A stretch of DNA of 64,000 bases. It comes from Streptomyces cyaneus. Its GTDB lineage: Bacteria > Actinomycetota > Actinomycetes > Streptomycetales > Streptomycetaceae. The notes under the pieces are model-generated. The model made no database searches and was not told the origin of the DNA. It saw only the letters and a program-made list of their open reading frames with translations. The position numbers were made by a program, and so were the translations under genes. Shown here piece after piece: positions 1-6,295 of the stretch. The first letter of the stretch is position 1. The number at the start of each line of letters is the position of its first letter. The stretch covers positions 62,001 to 126,000 of the forward strand of contig NZ_RQJW01000009.1 of the NCBI RefSeq assembly GCF_004028635.1, written 5' to 3'.

Positions 1-807
1 CTTCAGCGAACCGAACCGCTCCTGCATGCGCGGCGCCACGACCACCGAGAACACGGCGAGCAGCACACCCCAGGCGAAGAACACCGCACCCGACCGGTAC
101 GGGCTCATGTCCAGCACGAACGGCGTGAAGGCCAGCACCGTGAAGAACGTGTAGTTGTAGAAGAACGCCGAGACTGCCGTGGATGCCAGGCCGCCGTGTC
201 CGAGTGCCTTGAGCGGGTCCAGGAGTGAGGTCTTGCGGGCCGGCGTCGGCTGTTCCTTCAGGAACACCGAGATGCACAGGAAGCCGACCGCCATCAGGAA
301 GGCCGTACCGAAGAACGGGTAGCGCCAGCTGGCGTCGCCGAGCAGCGCGCCCAGCAGCGGCCCGCACGCCATGCCGAGGCCGAGGGCGGACTCGTACAGC
401 AGGATCGCCGCGGCGCTGCCGCAGGCTGCCGCGCCGACGATGACGGCGAGGGCCGTGGAGACGAAGAGCGCGTTGCCGAGCCCCCAGCCCGCCCGGAACC
501 CGACCAGTTCACCGACCGATCCGGAGGTGCCCGCGAGCCCGGCGAAGACGACCACGAACGCGAGGCCGAGCAGCAGGGTCTTGCGGCCGCCGATCCGGCT
601 GGAGACGAAGCCGGTGACCAGCATCGCCACGGCGGTGATGAGGAAGTACGAGGTGAAGAGCAGGGAGACCTGTCCGGCCGTGGCGTTCAGGCCGCTCGCG
701 ATGGACGGCAGGATCGGGTCGACGAGTCCGATGCCCATGAAGGCGACGACGGACGCGCCGGCCGTCGCCCACACGGCCTTCGGCTGCCGCAGAGAAGTAG
801 ATGGCAT
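1..807 (-). CDS. MFS transporter, 3' end cut by window edge
   Basis: Major facilitator superfamily permease; about 269 N-terminal residues are visible and the rest lies beyond base 1. The protein is a run of hydrophobic segments from residue 12 on, with the early DPILPSIA stretch after the first helix and a basic loop (SSRIGGRK) between helices 2 and 3, as in drug/metabolite exporters. The ATG at 807 has no Shine-Dalgarno; an AT-rich stretch lies directly upstream, so the mRNA may be leaderless. A CTTAG-N5-CTAAG palindrome at 821-835 lies where an operator would. Substrate unknown. Confidence 0.85.
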   Translation of the reverse strand, partial: MPSTSLRQPKAVWATAGASVVAFMGIGLVDPILPSIASGLNATAGQVSLLFTSYFLITAVAMLVTGFVSSRIGGRKTLLLGLAFVVVFAGLAGTSGSVGELVGFRAGWGLGNALFVSTALAVIVGAAACGSAAAILLYESALGLGMACGPLLGALLGDASWRYPFFGTAFLMAVGFLCISVFLKEQPTPARKTSLLDPLKALGHGGLASTAVSAFFYNYTFFTVLAFTPFVLDMSPYRSGAVFFAWGVLLAVFSVVVAPRMQERFGSLK

Positions 808-820
808 ATACACATATTAA

Positions 821-835
821 CTTAGGCACGCTAAG
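821..835 (-). promoter_or_regulatory. Palindrome CTTAG-N5-CTAAG upstream of MFS gene
   Basis: Perfect 5-bp inverted repeat with a 5-bp spacer, 14 bp upstream of the MFS start codon and beside an AT-rich TTAATATGTGTAT stretch. The TTAGGC element recalls the iron-box half-site of DmdR/IdeR regulators, but the match to the full 19-bp consensus is partial. Likely an operator; the regulator is unknown. Confidence 0.4.
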
Positions 836-930
836 GAACGCAAAGGAATCAGCTCCCTCGGTGAGCGGGTTCCGCCCGGACGGGTGATCGTCCTTGACGT
901 GACGCAGAAGGGGTAGGACCGTGGGGCCCT

Positions 931-1572
931 ATGAGGGGCGAACCCAGTTGCCCGAAGTGTGGTGGCCGGGTCAGGGCTCCCGGCCTCTTCGCCGACACCT
1001 GGCAGTGCGATGTGCACGGCACCGTGCATCCGGTGCAGCCCGTGATCCCGCCGAGCGTCGAGGCCCTCGGCGTTGTCATGCATCGCACGCAGGTGCCCGT
1101 CTGGATGCCGTGGCCGCTGCCGATCGGCTGGCTGTTCACGGGCGTCGCCAGCGCGGGCGACGACCGCAGCGGCGGCCGTGCGAGCGCCGTGGCCTGCTCC
1201 GGCCCGGGGCCGCTCGGCGGCATGGGCGAGCTGATCCTGGTCGCCGAGGAGCTCGGTGTCGGCCTCGGCGCGCGCTATGCGGGCATCGACGGCCCGGACC
1301 CGGGGCCGTACATGAACGTCGAGAAGCCACCCCAGGCCAAGGTCCTCGCCGCCGGCCGCCCGACCCCGCTGTGGCACGTCTACCGCACCCCCGACGACCG
1401 TGCCGTCTTCGCGGGCGAGGCGCTCGGTATGTGGCTGTGGGCGGTCATGTGGCCCGAGCAGTCGGGGTTGTTGATGTACGACGAGCTGGTGCTGACGGAC
1501 CTGCGGGATGCGGGGGCGGAGCTGGAGTTGGTGCCCTGTGGGGCCTTGTCGCCACGCTTGCTCGAGCCGTAG
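931..1572 (+). CDS. DUF6758 family protein with N-terminal zinc-ribbon-like motif
   Basis: 213 residues and widespread in Streptomyces; function unknown. The N-terminus has CPKCGG (residues 7-12) and a later Cys-His (CDVHG, about 27-31), suggesting half of a zinc ribbon. The rest is soluble, with a conserved MPWPLP stretch and several Trp near the C-terminus (MWLWAVMWPEQ). The ATG at 931 gives the family's usual N-terminus. The stop codon lies inside the first copy of a 23-bp tandem repeat (1564-1616), so the last codons are shared with that repeat. Confidence 0.8.
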   Translation: MRGEPSCPKCGGRVRAPGLFADTWQCDVHGTVHPVQPVIPPSVEALGVVMHRTQVPVWMPWPLPIGWLFTGVASAGDDRSGGRASAVACSGPGPLGGMGELILVAEELGVGLGARYAGIDGPDPGPYMNVEKPPQAKVLAAGRPTPLWHVYRTPDDRAVFAGEALGMWLWAVMWPEQSGLLMYDELVLTDLRDAGAELELVPCGALSPRLLEP

Positions 1573-1616
1573 CGCTCCGCTGGGTTGAGCCGTAGCGCTC
1601 CGCTGGGTCGAGCCGT
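1564..1616. repeat. 23-bp tandem repeat across the DUF6758 stop codon
   Basis: Two near-identical 23-bp copies (1564-1586 and 1587-1609, beginning GAGCCGTAGCGCTCCGCT) and the start of a third. The first copy includes the TAG stop of the upstream gene. Probably slippage-derived. Confidence 0.75.
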
Positions 1617-1800
1617 GGGGCGCCTTCGGGCTCGGGTAGTCGAGCGTGATGTGCGGCCGCGGGTGGTGTGTGGCTGGTCGCGCCCACGCGGCGGAGCCGC
1701 ATATCGACACAGCCCCGTGCCCCTGGGGGCGTGTGTGTAGGGGGCGCTAGAGGCGTACGGGTGTGACAGGGTCGTTGAATATGCGGTTATCCTTGAGCGT
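1617..1800. repeat. Dispersed Streptomyces-type intergenic repeat remnant
   Basis: GC-rich non-coding spacer with wording often seen between Streptomyces genes (TGGCTGGTCGCGCCCACGCG, then CACAGCCCCGTGCCCCT followed by GGGGGC). It holds short self-complementary stretches (GGCGGAGCC; CCCCTGGGGG). No gene was found. The assignment to a dispersed family is by recall. Confidence 0.45.
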
Positions 1801-1835
1801 CCCCTTCCGTTCCGCCGGTGTCTGGAGTTTGTGTC

Positions 1836-2693
1836 GTGCGCATCGATCTGCACACCCACTCCACCGCCTCCGACGGTACGGACAGCCCGGCCGAGCTCGT
1901 GCGCAACGCCGCCGCGGCCGGACTGGACGTCGTGGCGCTCACCGATCACGACACCACCCGCGGACACGCCGAGGCGATCGCCGCGCTGCCGCGTGGGCTC
2001 AGCCTCGTCACCGGCGCCGAGCTGTCCTGTCGTATCGACGGCATCAGCATGCACATGCTGGCCTACCTCTTCGACCCCGAGGAGCCGGCGCTGCTCGCCG
2101 AGCGGGAGCTGGTGCGCGACGACCGGGTGCCCCGGGCCCAGGGCATGGTCGCCAAGCTCAACGCGCTGGGCGTGCCCGTCACCTGGGAGCAGGTGCTGCG
2201 GATCGCCGGTGACGGCTCGGTCGGCCGGCCGCACGTCGCCTCCGCGCTGGTCGAGCTCGGTGTCGTACCGACCGTGAGTGACGCCTTCACCGAGGACTGG
2301 CTGGCCGACGGCGGGCGGGCCTTCGTGGAGAAGCACGAGACCGACCCGTTCGAGGCGATCCGGCTGATCAAGGCAGCGGGCGGGGTCACCGTCTTCGCGC
2401 ATCCGGCCGCGAGCAAGCGGGGCCGTACGGTGCCGGAGTCCGCGATCGCCGACCTGGCCGCGGCCGGGCTCGACGGCATCGAGGTCGACCACATGGACCA
2501 CGACCTCGACACGCGTGCGCGGCTGCGCGGGCTCGCCAAGGAGCTCGGGCTGCTGACGACCGGGTCCAGCGACTACCACGGCAGCCGCAAGACGTGCGTC
2601 CTCGGCGAGTACACGACGGATCCCGAGGTGTACGGCGAGATCACGCGGCGGGCGACCGGAGCGTTTCCCGTCCCGGGGACCGGCGGGGTCTGA
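1836..2693 (+). CDS. PHP-domain metal-dependent phosphoesterase
   Basis: 285 residues. The PHP superfamily active site is complete: DLHTHS (His6, His8), ASDG, LTDHDT, GAELSC, FAHPAA, EVDH and SSDYHG near the C-terminus, which bind a trinuclear metal centre. This layout matches YciV/RNase AM-like nucleotide phosphoesterases that act on short 5' ends or 3',5'-bisphosphates; the substrate here is inferred. The GTG at 1836 is preceded by GGAG at good spacing and puts the first metal His at residue 6, as in the family. The gene is monocistronic or leads into the marC-like gene 113 bp downstream. Confidence 0.88.
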   Translation: MRIDLHTHSTASDGTDSPAELVRNAAAAGLDVVALTDHDTTRGHAEAIAALPRGLSLVTGAELSCRIDGISMHMLAYLFDPEEPALLAERELVRDDRVPRAQGMVAKLNALGVPVTWEQVLRIAGDGSVGRPHVASALVELGVVPTVSDAFTEDWLADGGRAFVEKHETDPFEAIRLIKAAGGVTVFAHPAASKRGRTVPESAIADLAAAGLDGIEVDHMDHDLDTRARLRGLAKELGLLTTGSSDYHGSRKTCVLGEYTTDPEVYGEITRRATGAFPVPGTGGV

Positions 2694-2749
2694 GGTCTCT
2701 CACCCACAGGTCCGTTTCATCTCACCCGGCGCTGCAGGCTGTGTCCACC

Positions 2750-2768
2750 CGTTCCGCCCTGCGGAACG
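2750..2768. promoter_or_regulatory. Hairpin CGTTCCGC-CCT-GCGGAACG before the MarC gene
   Basis: Perfect 8-bp inverted repeat with a 3-nt loop, 38 bp upstream of the MarC start. It may end upstream transcription (no T tract follows) or shape the 5' leader. Confidence 0.5.
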
Positions 2769-2806
2769 ACTGCCCACAGCGGTAGCCCCCTTCGCAAGGC
2801 TCACCC

Positions 2807-3412
2807 ATGTTCGATCTCGCCGTCTTCGGCTCCCTCTTCCTGACCCTCTTCGTCATCATGGATCCCCCCGGGATCACCCCGATCTTCCTCGCGCTCACCG
2901 CCGGTCGTCCGGCCAAGGTGCAGAAGCGGATGGCCTTCCAGGCCGTCTGTGTGGCGGGCGGTGTGATCACGGTGTTCGGGCTCCTCGGCCACCAGATCCT
3001 CGACTACCTGCACGTCTCGGTCCCCGCGCTGATGATCGCGGGTGGGCTGCTGCTCCTGCTGATCGCGCTCGACCTGCTCACCGGCAAGACCGACGAGCCG
3101 AAGCAGACCAAGGACGTCAACGTCGCCCTCGTACCGCTGGGCATGCCGCTGCTGGCCGGGCCGGGAGCGATCGTGTCGGTCATCCTCGCCGTGCAGAAGG
3201 CCGACAGCATGGCCATGCAGGTGTCGGTGTGGACGGCGATCCTCGCCATCCATGTCGTGCTGTGGCTCGTGATGCGGTACTCGCTGCTGATCATCCGGGT
3301 CATCAAGGACGGCGGAGTGGTCCTGGTGACGCGGCTCGCGGGCATGATGCTGTCGGCGATCGCGGTGCAGCAGATCATCAACGGGGTCACGCAGGTGATC
3401 CAGGGGAGCTGA
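2807..3412 (+). CDS. MarC family integral membrane protein
   Basis: 201 residues with six predicted membrane helices. The N-terminal half has the family signature FVIMDPPGITPIF and the second half has MPLLAGPGAIVSVI, the internal pseudo-repeat typical of MarC/NAAT proteins. The family was once called multiple antibiotic resistance, but its transport role is unproven. Length is normal. The ATG at 2807 has a weak AAGG 8 nt upstream. A strong hairpin follows the stop, so the gene is probably the end of its transcript. Confidence 0.88.
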   Translation: MFDLAVFGSLFLTLFVIMDPPGITPIFLALTAGRPAKVQKRMAFQAVCVAGGVITVFGLLGHQILDYLHVSVPALMIAGGLLLLLIALDLLTGKTDEPKQTKDVNVALVPLGMPLLAGPGAIVSVILAVQKADSMAMQVSVWTAILAIHVVLWLVMRYSLLIIRVIKDGGVVLVTRLAGMMLSAIAVQQIINGVTQVIQGS

Positions 3413-3432
3413 GGCCCCTCGCGTGCACAAAA

Positions 3433-3466
3433 GGGCCCCGTACGGCGTCGTAGCCGTACGGGGCCC
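3433..3466. terminator. Bidirectional hairpin between MarC and the small reverse gene
   Basis: Perfect 14-bp stem (3433-3446 with 3453-3466) and a 6-nt loop. AAAA lies on the left flank, so for the minus-strand transcript the stem is followed by a U run. It separates convergent genes. Confidence 0.85.
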
Positions 3467-3493
3467 TGAAGCTTCTGCGGTGATCCGCGTCTG

Positions 3494-3646
3494 TTACGAG
3501 GCCGTGGTCTCGGCCGGTCGGATCCACAGCCGCTGTCCGATCGCGGCGGCCTGCTGAACGATCCGGTTGACGGAGGCGGCGTCCACGACGGTGCTGTCCA
3601 CGGGCGTGCCGTCGACCTCGTCGAGTCGCATGATTTCGAAGCGCAT
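3494..3646 (-). CDS. Conserved 50-residue protein
   Basis: Small ORF of 50 codons: it starts MRFEIMRLDEVDG, then a stretch rich in V, D and T, and ends QRLWIRPAETTAS. The start has a good AGGGAG 8 nt upstream. Such short proteins recur in Streptomyces genomes and its composition looks coding (strong GC3, charged beta-strand-like start). No function is known. Upstream is a long AT-richer region (3647-3800), probably its promoter. Confidence 0.65.
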   Translation of the reverse strand: MRFEIMRLDEVDGTPVDSTVVDAASVNRIVQQAAAIGQRLWIRPAETTAS

Positions 3647-3867
3647 GGCTTCTCCCTTCGTCTGGTCATCCTCCTGAGGAGAACTACTGAGGTACGTCTT
3701 GCTTGGTTACACACGTATGCAACGGCCTGCGTGTTACAAACATTCCCTACGCTAAAGAAATTTTTCGAACGGCTAACTACTGACCGGTAAGTGGTTGCAG
3801 AGGGATCAAGGTGGGACCGACCGGGACCGGTTGTGTTCGCAGCGTGACCGCCGGGACAATGGAGGCG
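3647..3867. promoter_or_regulatory. Divergent intergenic region, locally AT-rich
   Basis: About 220 bp between the small reverse gene and the NYN gene. Its centre (3700-3780) is far more AT-rich than the window, with AAAGAAATTTTTCGAA. GTTACA occurs twice (in GGTTACACACG and GTGTTACAAAC), and ACACG/CGTGT form a short inverted repeat. Promoters for both genes probably lie here; no clear -35/-10 pair could be fixed. Confidence 0.4.
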
Positions 3868-4761
3868 ATGAACGACGACCTCGCGGCACTCGCCGCCCGC
3901 ATCGACCACACCAACGAGCTGCTGCAACGCATGCTCGCCGAGGTGGCGAAGACGCCCTCGACCCACGCGATCTTCGTCGACGCGGGCTATCTGTACGCCG
4001 CCGCGGGACGGCTGGTCGCCGGGACGGAGGACCGCCGGGCCTTCGACCTGGACGCCGAGGGACTGATCGAGGCACTCATCGACCGGGCACGCACGATCTT
4101 CGCCGACAGCAGGCTGCTGCGGGTCTACTGGTACGACGGCGCCCGGCGCCGTATCCACACGGCGGAACAGCAGTCGATCGCCGAACTTCCTGACGTGAAG
4201 GTGCGGCTGGGCAACCTCAACGCCAACAACCAGCAGAAAGGCGTCGACTCCCTCATCAGGACCGACCTGGAGTCACTCGCCAGGCACCGCGCCATCAGCG
4301 ACGCGGCCCTGCTCGGCGGGGACGAGGACCTGGTGTCGGCGGTCGAGGCGGCGCAGGGGTACGGGGCGCGGGTGCACCTGTGGGGCATCGAGGCGCCGGA
4401 GGGCCGCAACCAGGCCGAGCCCCTGCTCTGGGAGGTCGACAGCCAGCGCACCTTCGACCTCGACTTCTTCAAGCCGTACGTCTCCCGGCGCACGGCCGCC
4501 GCGTACGAGGCGGCGGGGGCCCGGCCGACGCGGGACGACGTCCGGTTCGTCGGCGCGCAGATCGCGGCGAAGTGGCTCGCGGCGAGGGGGCGGGAGTCGC
4601 TCGTGGAGTTGCTGCCCGGGCATCCCTATCTGCCCGGTTCGGTGGACCAGGACCTGCTGGTGGAGGCGGAGGGCCTGCTGCAGTACTCGCTGCGCGGGCA
4701 GGCCGATCTGCGGCGGGCGTTGCGGGACGGATTCTGGGAGCACTTGCAGGCGCAGTACTAG
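3868..4761 (+). CDS. NYN-domain (PIN-like nuclease fold) protein
   Basis: 297 residues. The NYN domain covers roughly residues 30-185: HAIFVDAGYLYAAAG holds the first acidic residue, KGVDSLIRTDL and LLGGDEDLVSAVEAA hold the others, as in LabA/NYN putative RNases. A C-terminal extension of about 110 residues is helical and not recognised. RNA cleavage is inferred from the fold only. ATG at 3868 follows GGAGG closely. Convergent with the next gene; a 7-bp hairpin (4788-4804) lies between them. Confidence 0.8.
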   Translation: MNDDLAALAARIDHTNELLQRMLAEVAKTPSTHAIFVDAGYLYAAAGRLVAGTEDRRAFDLDAEGLIEALIDRARTIFADSRLLRVYWYDGARRRIHTAEQQSIAELPDVKVRLGNLNANNQQKGVDSLIRTDLESLARHRAISDAALLGGDEDLVSAVEAAQGYGARVHLWGIEAPEGRNQAEPLLWEVDSQRTFDLDFFKPYVSRRTAAAYEAAGARPTRDDVRFVGAQIAAKWLAARGRESLVELLPGHPYLPGSVDQDLLVEAEGLLQYSLRGQADLRRALRDGFWEHLQAQY

Positions 4762-4787
4762 CCGCACTGGCTGCAGCGGCCGCGCTG

Positions 4788-4804
4788 CCGGCAGCTACTG
4801 CCGG
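4788..4804. terminator. Short hairpin CCGGCAG-CTA-CTGCCGG between convergent genes
   Basis: 7-bp perfect stem with a 3-nt loop in the 52-bp gap. There is no T tract, so it is a weak terminator candidate. Confidence 0.4.
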
Positions 4805-4813
4805 ATCCGCAGG

Positions 4814-5704
4814 TCACTTGGCGTCAGTCACGTCGACGGTGTCCCAGAAGTCGGCGACGGCCTGGGCCGTGCGCAGGGGCTGGTCGGCGTTGGGGGAGTG
4901 CTCGGCGCCGGGGATGATCGTCCGGTGGGCGTTCAGGCGTGCGGCCATGTCGTCCAGGACCGGGACCGGCCAGGTGTCGTCGCTGGCGCCCGACAGGACG
5001 TGGAACGGGAGCGGTACGGCGGCCAGTTCGTCGACGCGGTCCGGTTCCGTGCACAACTGACGTCCCGTCGCGAAAAGTTGCGCGGGCTTCGTGCCGAGCC
5101 AACGGCGACGCAGCAGCTCCTGGCCACCGATGCCGCGCGCCGGCCCGCCGACCTCCTCGGGCGGCCCCATCGCGCGGATCGCCTCCCAGGTCTCGGCCAT
5201 GGTCATCACCGCGAGCGCGTCCCGCAGCAACTTCACGCGCTGCTGCTGAGAGTCGGAGATCTGGGCGGGCCCCGACGCCATGAGGGTGAGCGAGCGGAAC
5301 GGCGAATGGTCGAGGAGGACGGCCGCACGGGCGATCTGGCCGCCGAGGGAGTGGCCGAAGAGGTGGAGCGGCGTGTCGAGGGTGCCCAGGGCTGCCGCCT
5401 GAGCGAGAACGTCCCGGGCCAACTCGCCCTGCGCGTAAGCGGATTCGTCGTCCTCGGGGCCGTCCGACTCATGCTGCCCGCGACCGTCGACGGCGACCGT
5501 ACGGTAGCCGCGCGCCGCGAGCGGCTCGTGCATGAGCGTGAAGTCCTCCTTGCTGCCGGTGAACCCGGGGAGCAGCAGGGCGACACCTCGGGGCTCGACA
5601 CCGGGGGCGGCCGGGGAGTCGACGACGGCGAACGCGCCGCGGGAGGTGTGGAGGGCGTAGGCGCGGGCGTTCGGGGGCGGCGTGAAGGCGGGTTCGGTGG
5701 TCAC
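4814..5704 (-). CDS. Alpha/beta hydrolase
   Basis: 296 residues. Catalytic triad visible: nucleophile Ser119 in GHSLGG, an acid in the SGASDDTW stretch, and His in GAEHSPN near the C-terminus. The oxyanion region is LLPGFTGSKED. No signal peptide, so cytosolic. The substrate cannot be told from sequence. The GTG start lacks a Shine-Dalgarno (CCCTCCCCCC precedes it), so leaderless translation is possible. Confidence 0.85.
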   Translation of the reverse strand: MTTEPAFTPPPNARAYALHTSRGAFAVVDSPAAPGVEPRGVALLLPGFTGSKEDFTLMHEPLAARGYRTVAVDGRGQHESDGPEDDESAYAQGELARDVLAQAAALGTLDTPLHLFGHSLGGQIARAAVLLDHSPFRSLTLMASGPAQISDSQQQRVKLLRDALAVMTMAETWEAIRAMGPPEEVGGPARGIGGQELLRRRWLGTKPAQLFATGRQLCTEPDRVDELAAVPLPFHVLSGASDDTWPVPVLDDMAARLNAHRTIIPGAEHSPNADQPLRTAQAVADFWDTVDVTDAK

Positions 5705-5779
5705 GGGGGGAGGGTAGCGGGCGGCGACTGGACGGTGTCGAGGCCGGGGTCTGCTGTATGGCGCCGGTCCGCATCACTC

Positions 5780-6240
5780 AGCCGGTTTGGGGGGGCGCTG
5801 GGGGTTGTGCCTGGCGGCGCTGACGGTCACTTCCCGGCGCTGGCCGACATCTTCCAGCCGGTCCGGCGTCTGAGGGCGAGTCCCGCCATCCCTAGCCCCT
5901 ACCTGCCCGCTGGGGGCTGTGCCTCGGGGCGCTGATGGCCCTTCCCGGCGCTGGTCGGCGTCTTCCAGCCGGTCCGGCGTCTGAGGGCGAGCTCCGCCTT
6001 CCCGATCCCCCACCCACCCGTAGGGGGCTCCACCTCTCGACGCCGCCCCAGGCAATCCAGCCCGTCCGGGGCTGCGCTTCTGGACGCAGGCCCAGGCAAT
6101 CCAGCCCGTCCGGCGCTTGAGGACGAGGCCCGTTCAGGGCCGAAGCGGGGGTCTGGGGGCCGCAGGCCCCCAGGGGCGGGGTCGAAGGGGCGGCAGCCCC
6201 TTCAAGGACGGGAAGGGTAGGGGCGGCGGGGGCGAATCCA
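5780..6240. repeat. Dispersed repeat cluster 3' of the DEAD-box gene
   Basis: A 591-bp non-coding gap (5705-6295). It holds two degenerate copies of a ~111-bp unit (TTCCCGGCGCTGG at 5831 and 5942), two copies of CCCAGGCAATCCAG (6047 and 6091), and a terminal block 6103-6236. That block is nearly identical, in inverted orientation, to 10136-10271. Short ORFs in it look like repeat wording rather than genes. Confidence 0.85.
6153..6202 (-). terminator. Two hairpins in the repeat block after the helicase gene
   Basis: Stem 1 is CTGGGGGCC-GCA-GGCCCCCAG (6153-6173). Stem 2 is AAGGGGC-GGCA-GCCCCTT (6185-6202). They lie about 95 bp past the helicase stop and are conserved in the inverted copy after the ferritin-like gene, consistent with a repeat that carries a terminator. 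Confidence 0.6.
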
Positions 6241-6295
6241 GGAACGCCGACGGCCCGGCTCCGCGCGAGGCGGGACCGGGCCGTCGTACGGGAGA

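Noticed and set aside
3004..4158. 384-codon minus-strand frame across MarC and the NYN gene
   Set aside because: It overlaps two supported genes and the small reverse gene in another frame. An AGGAGG just before an internal ATG is too close to be a working RBS.
5774..6120. Several short ORFs 3' of the helicase gene
   Set aside because: They are readings of dispersed repeat units (recurring GDREGGARPQTPDRLED-like wording) rather than genes.
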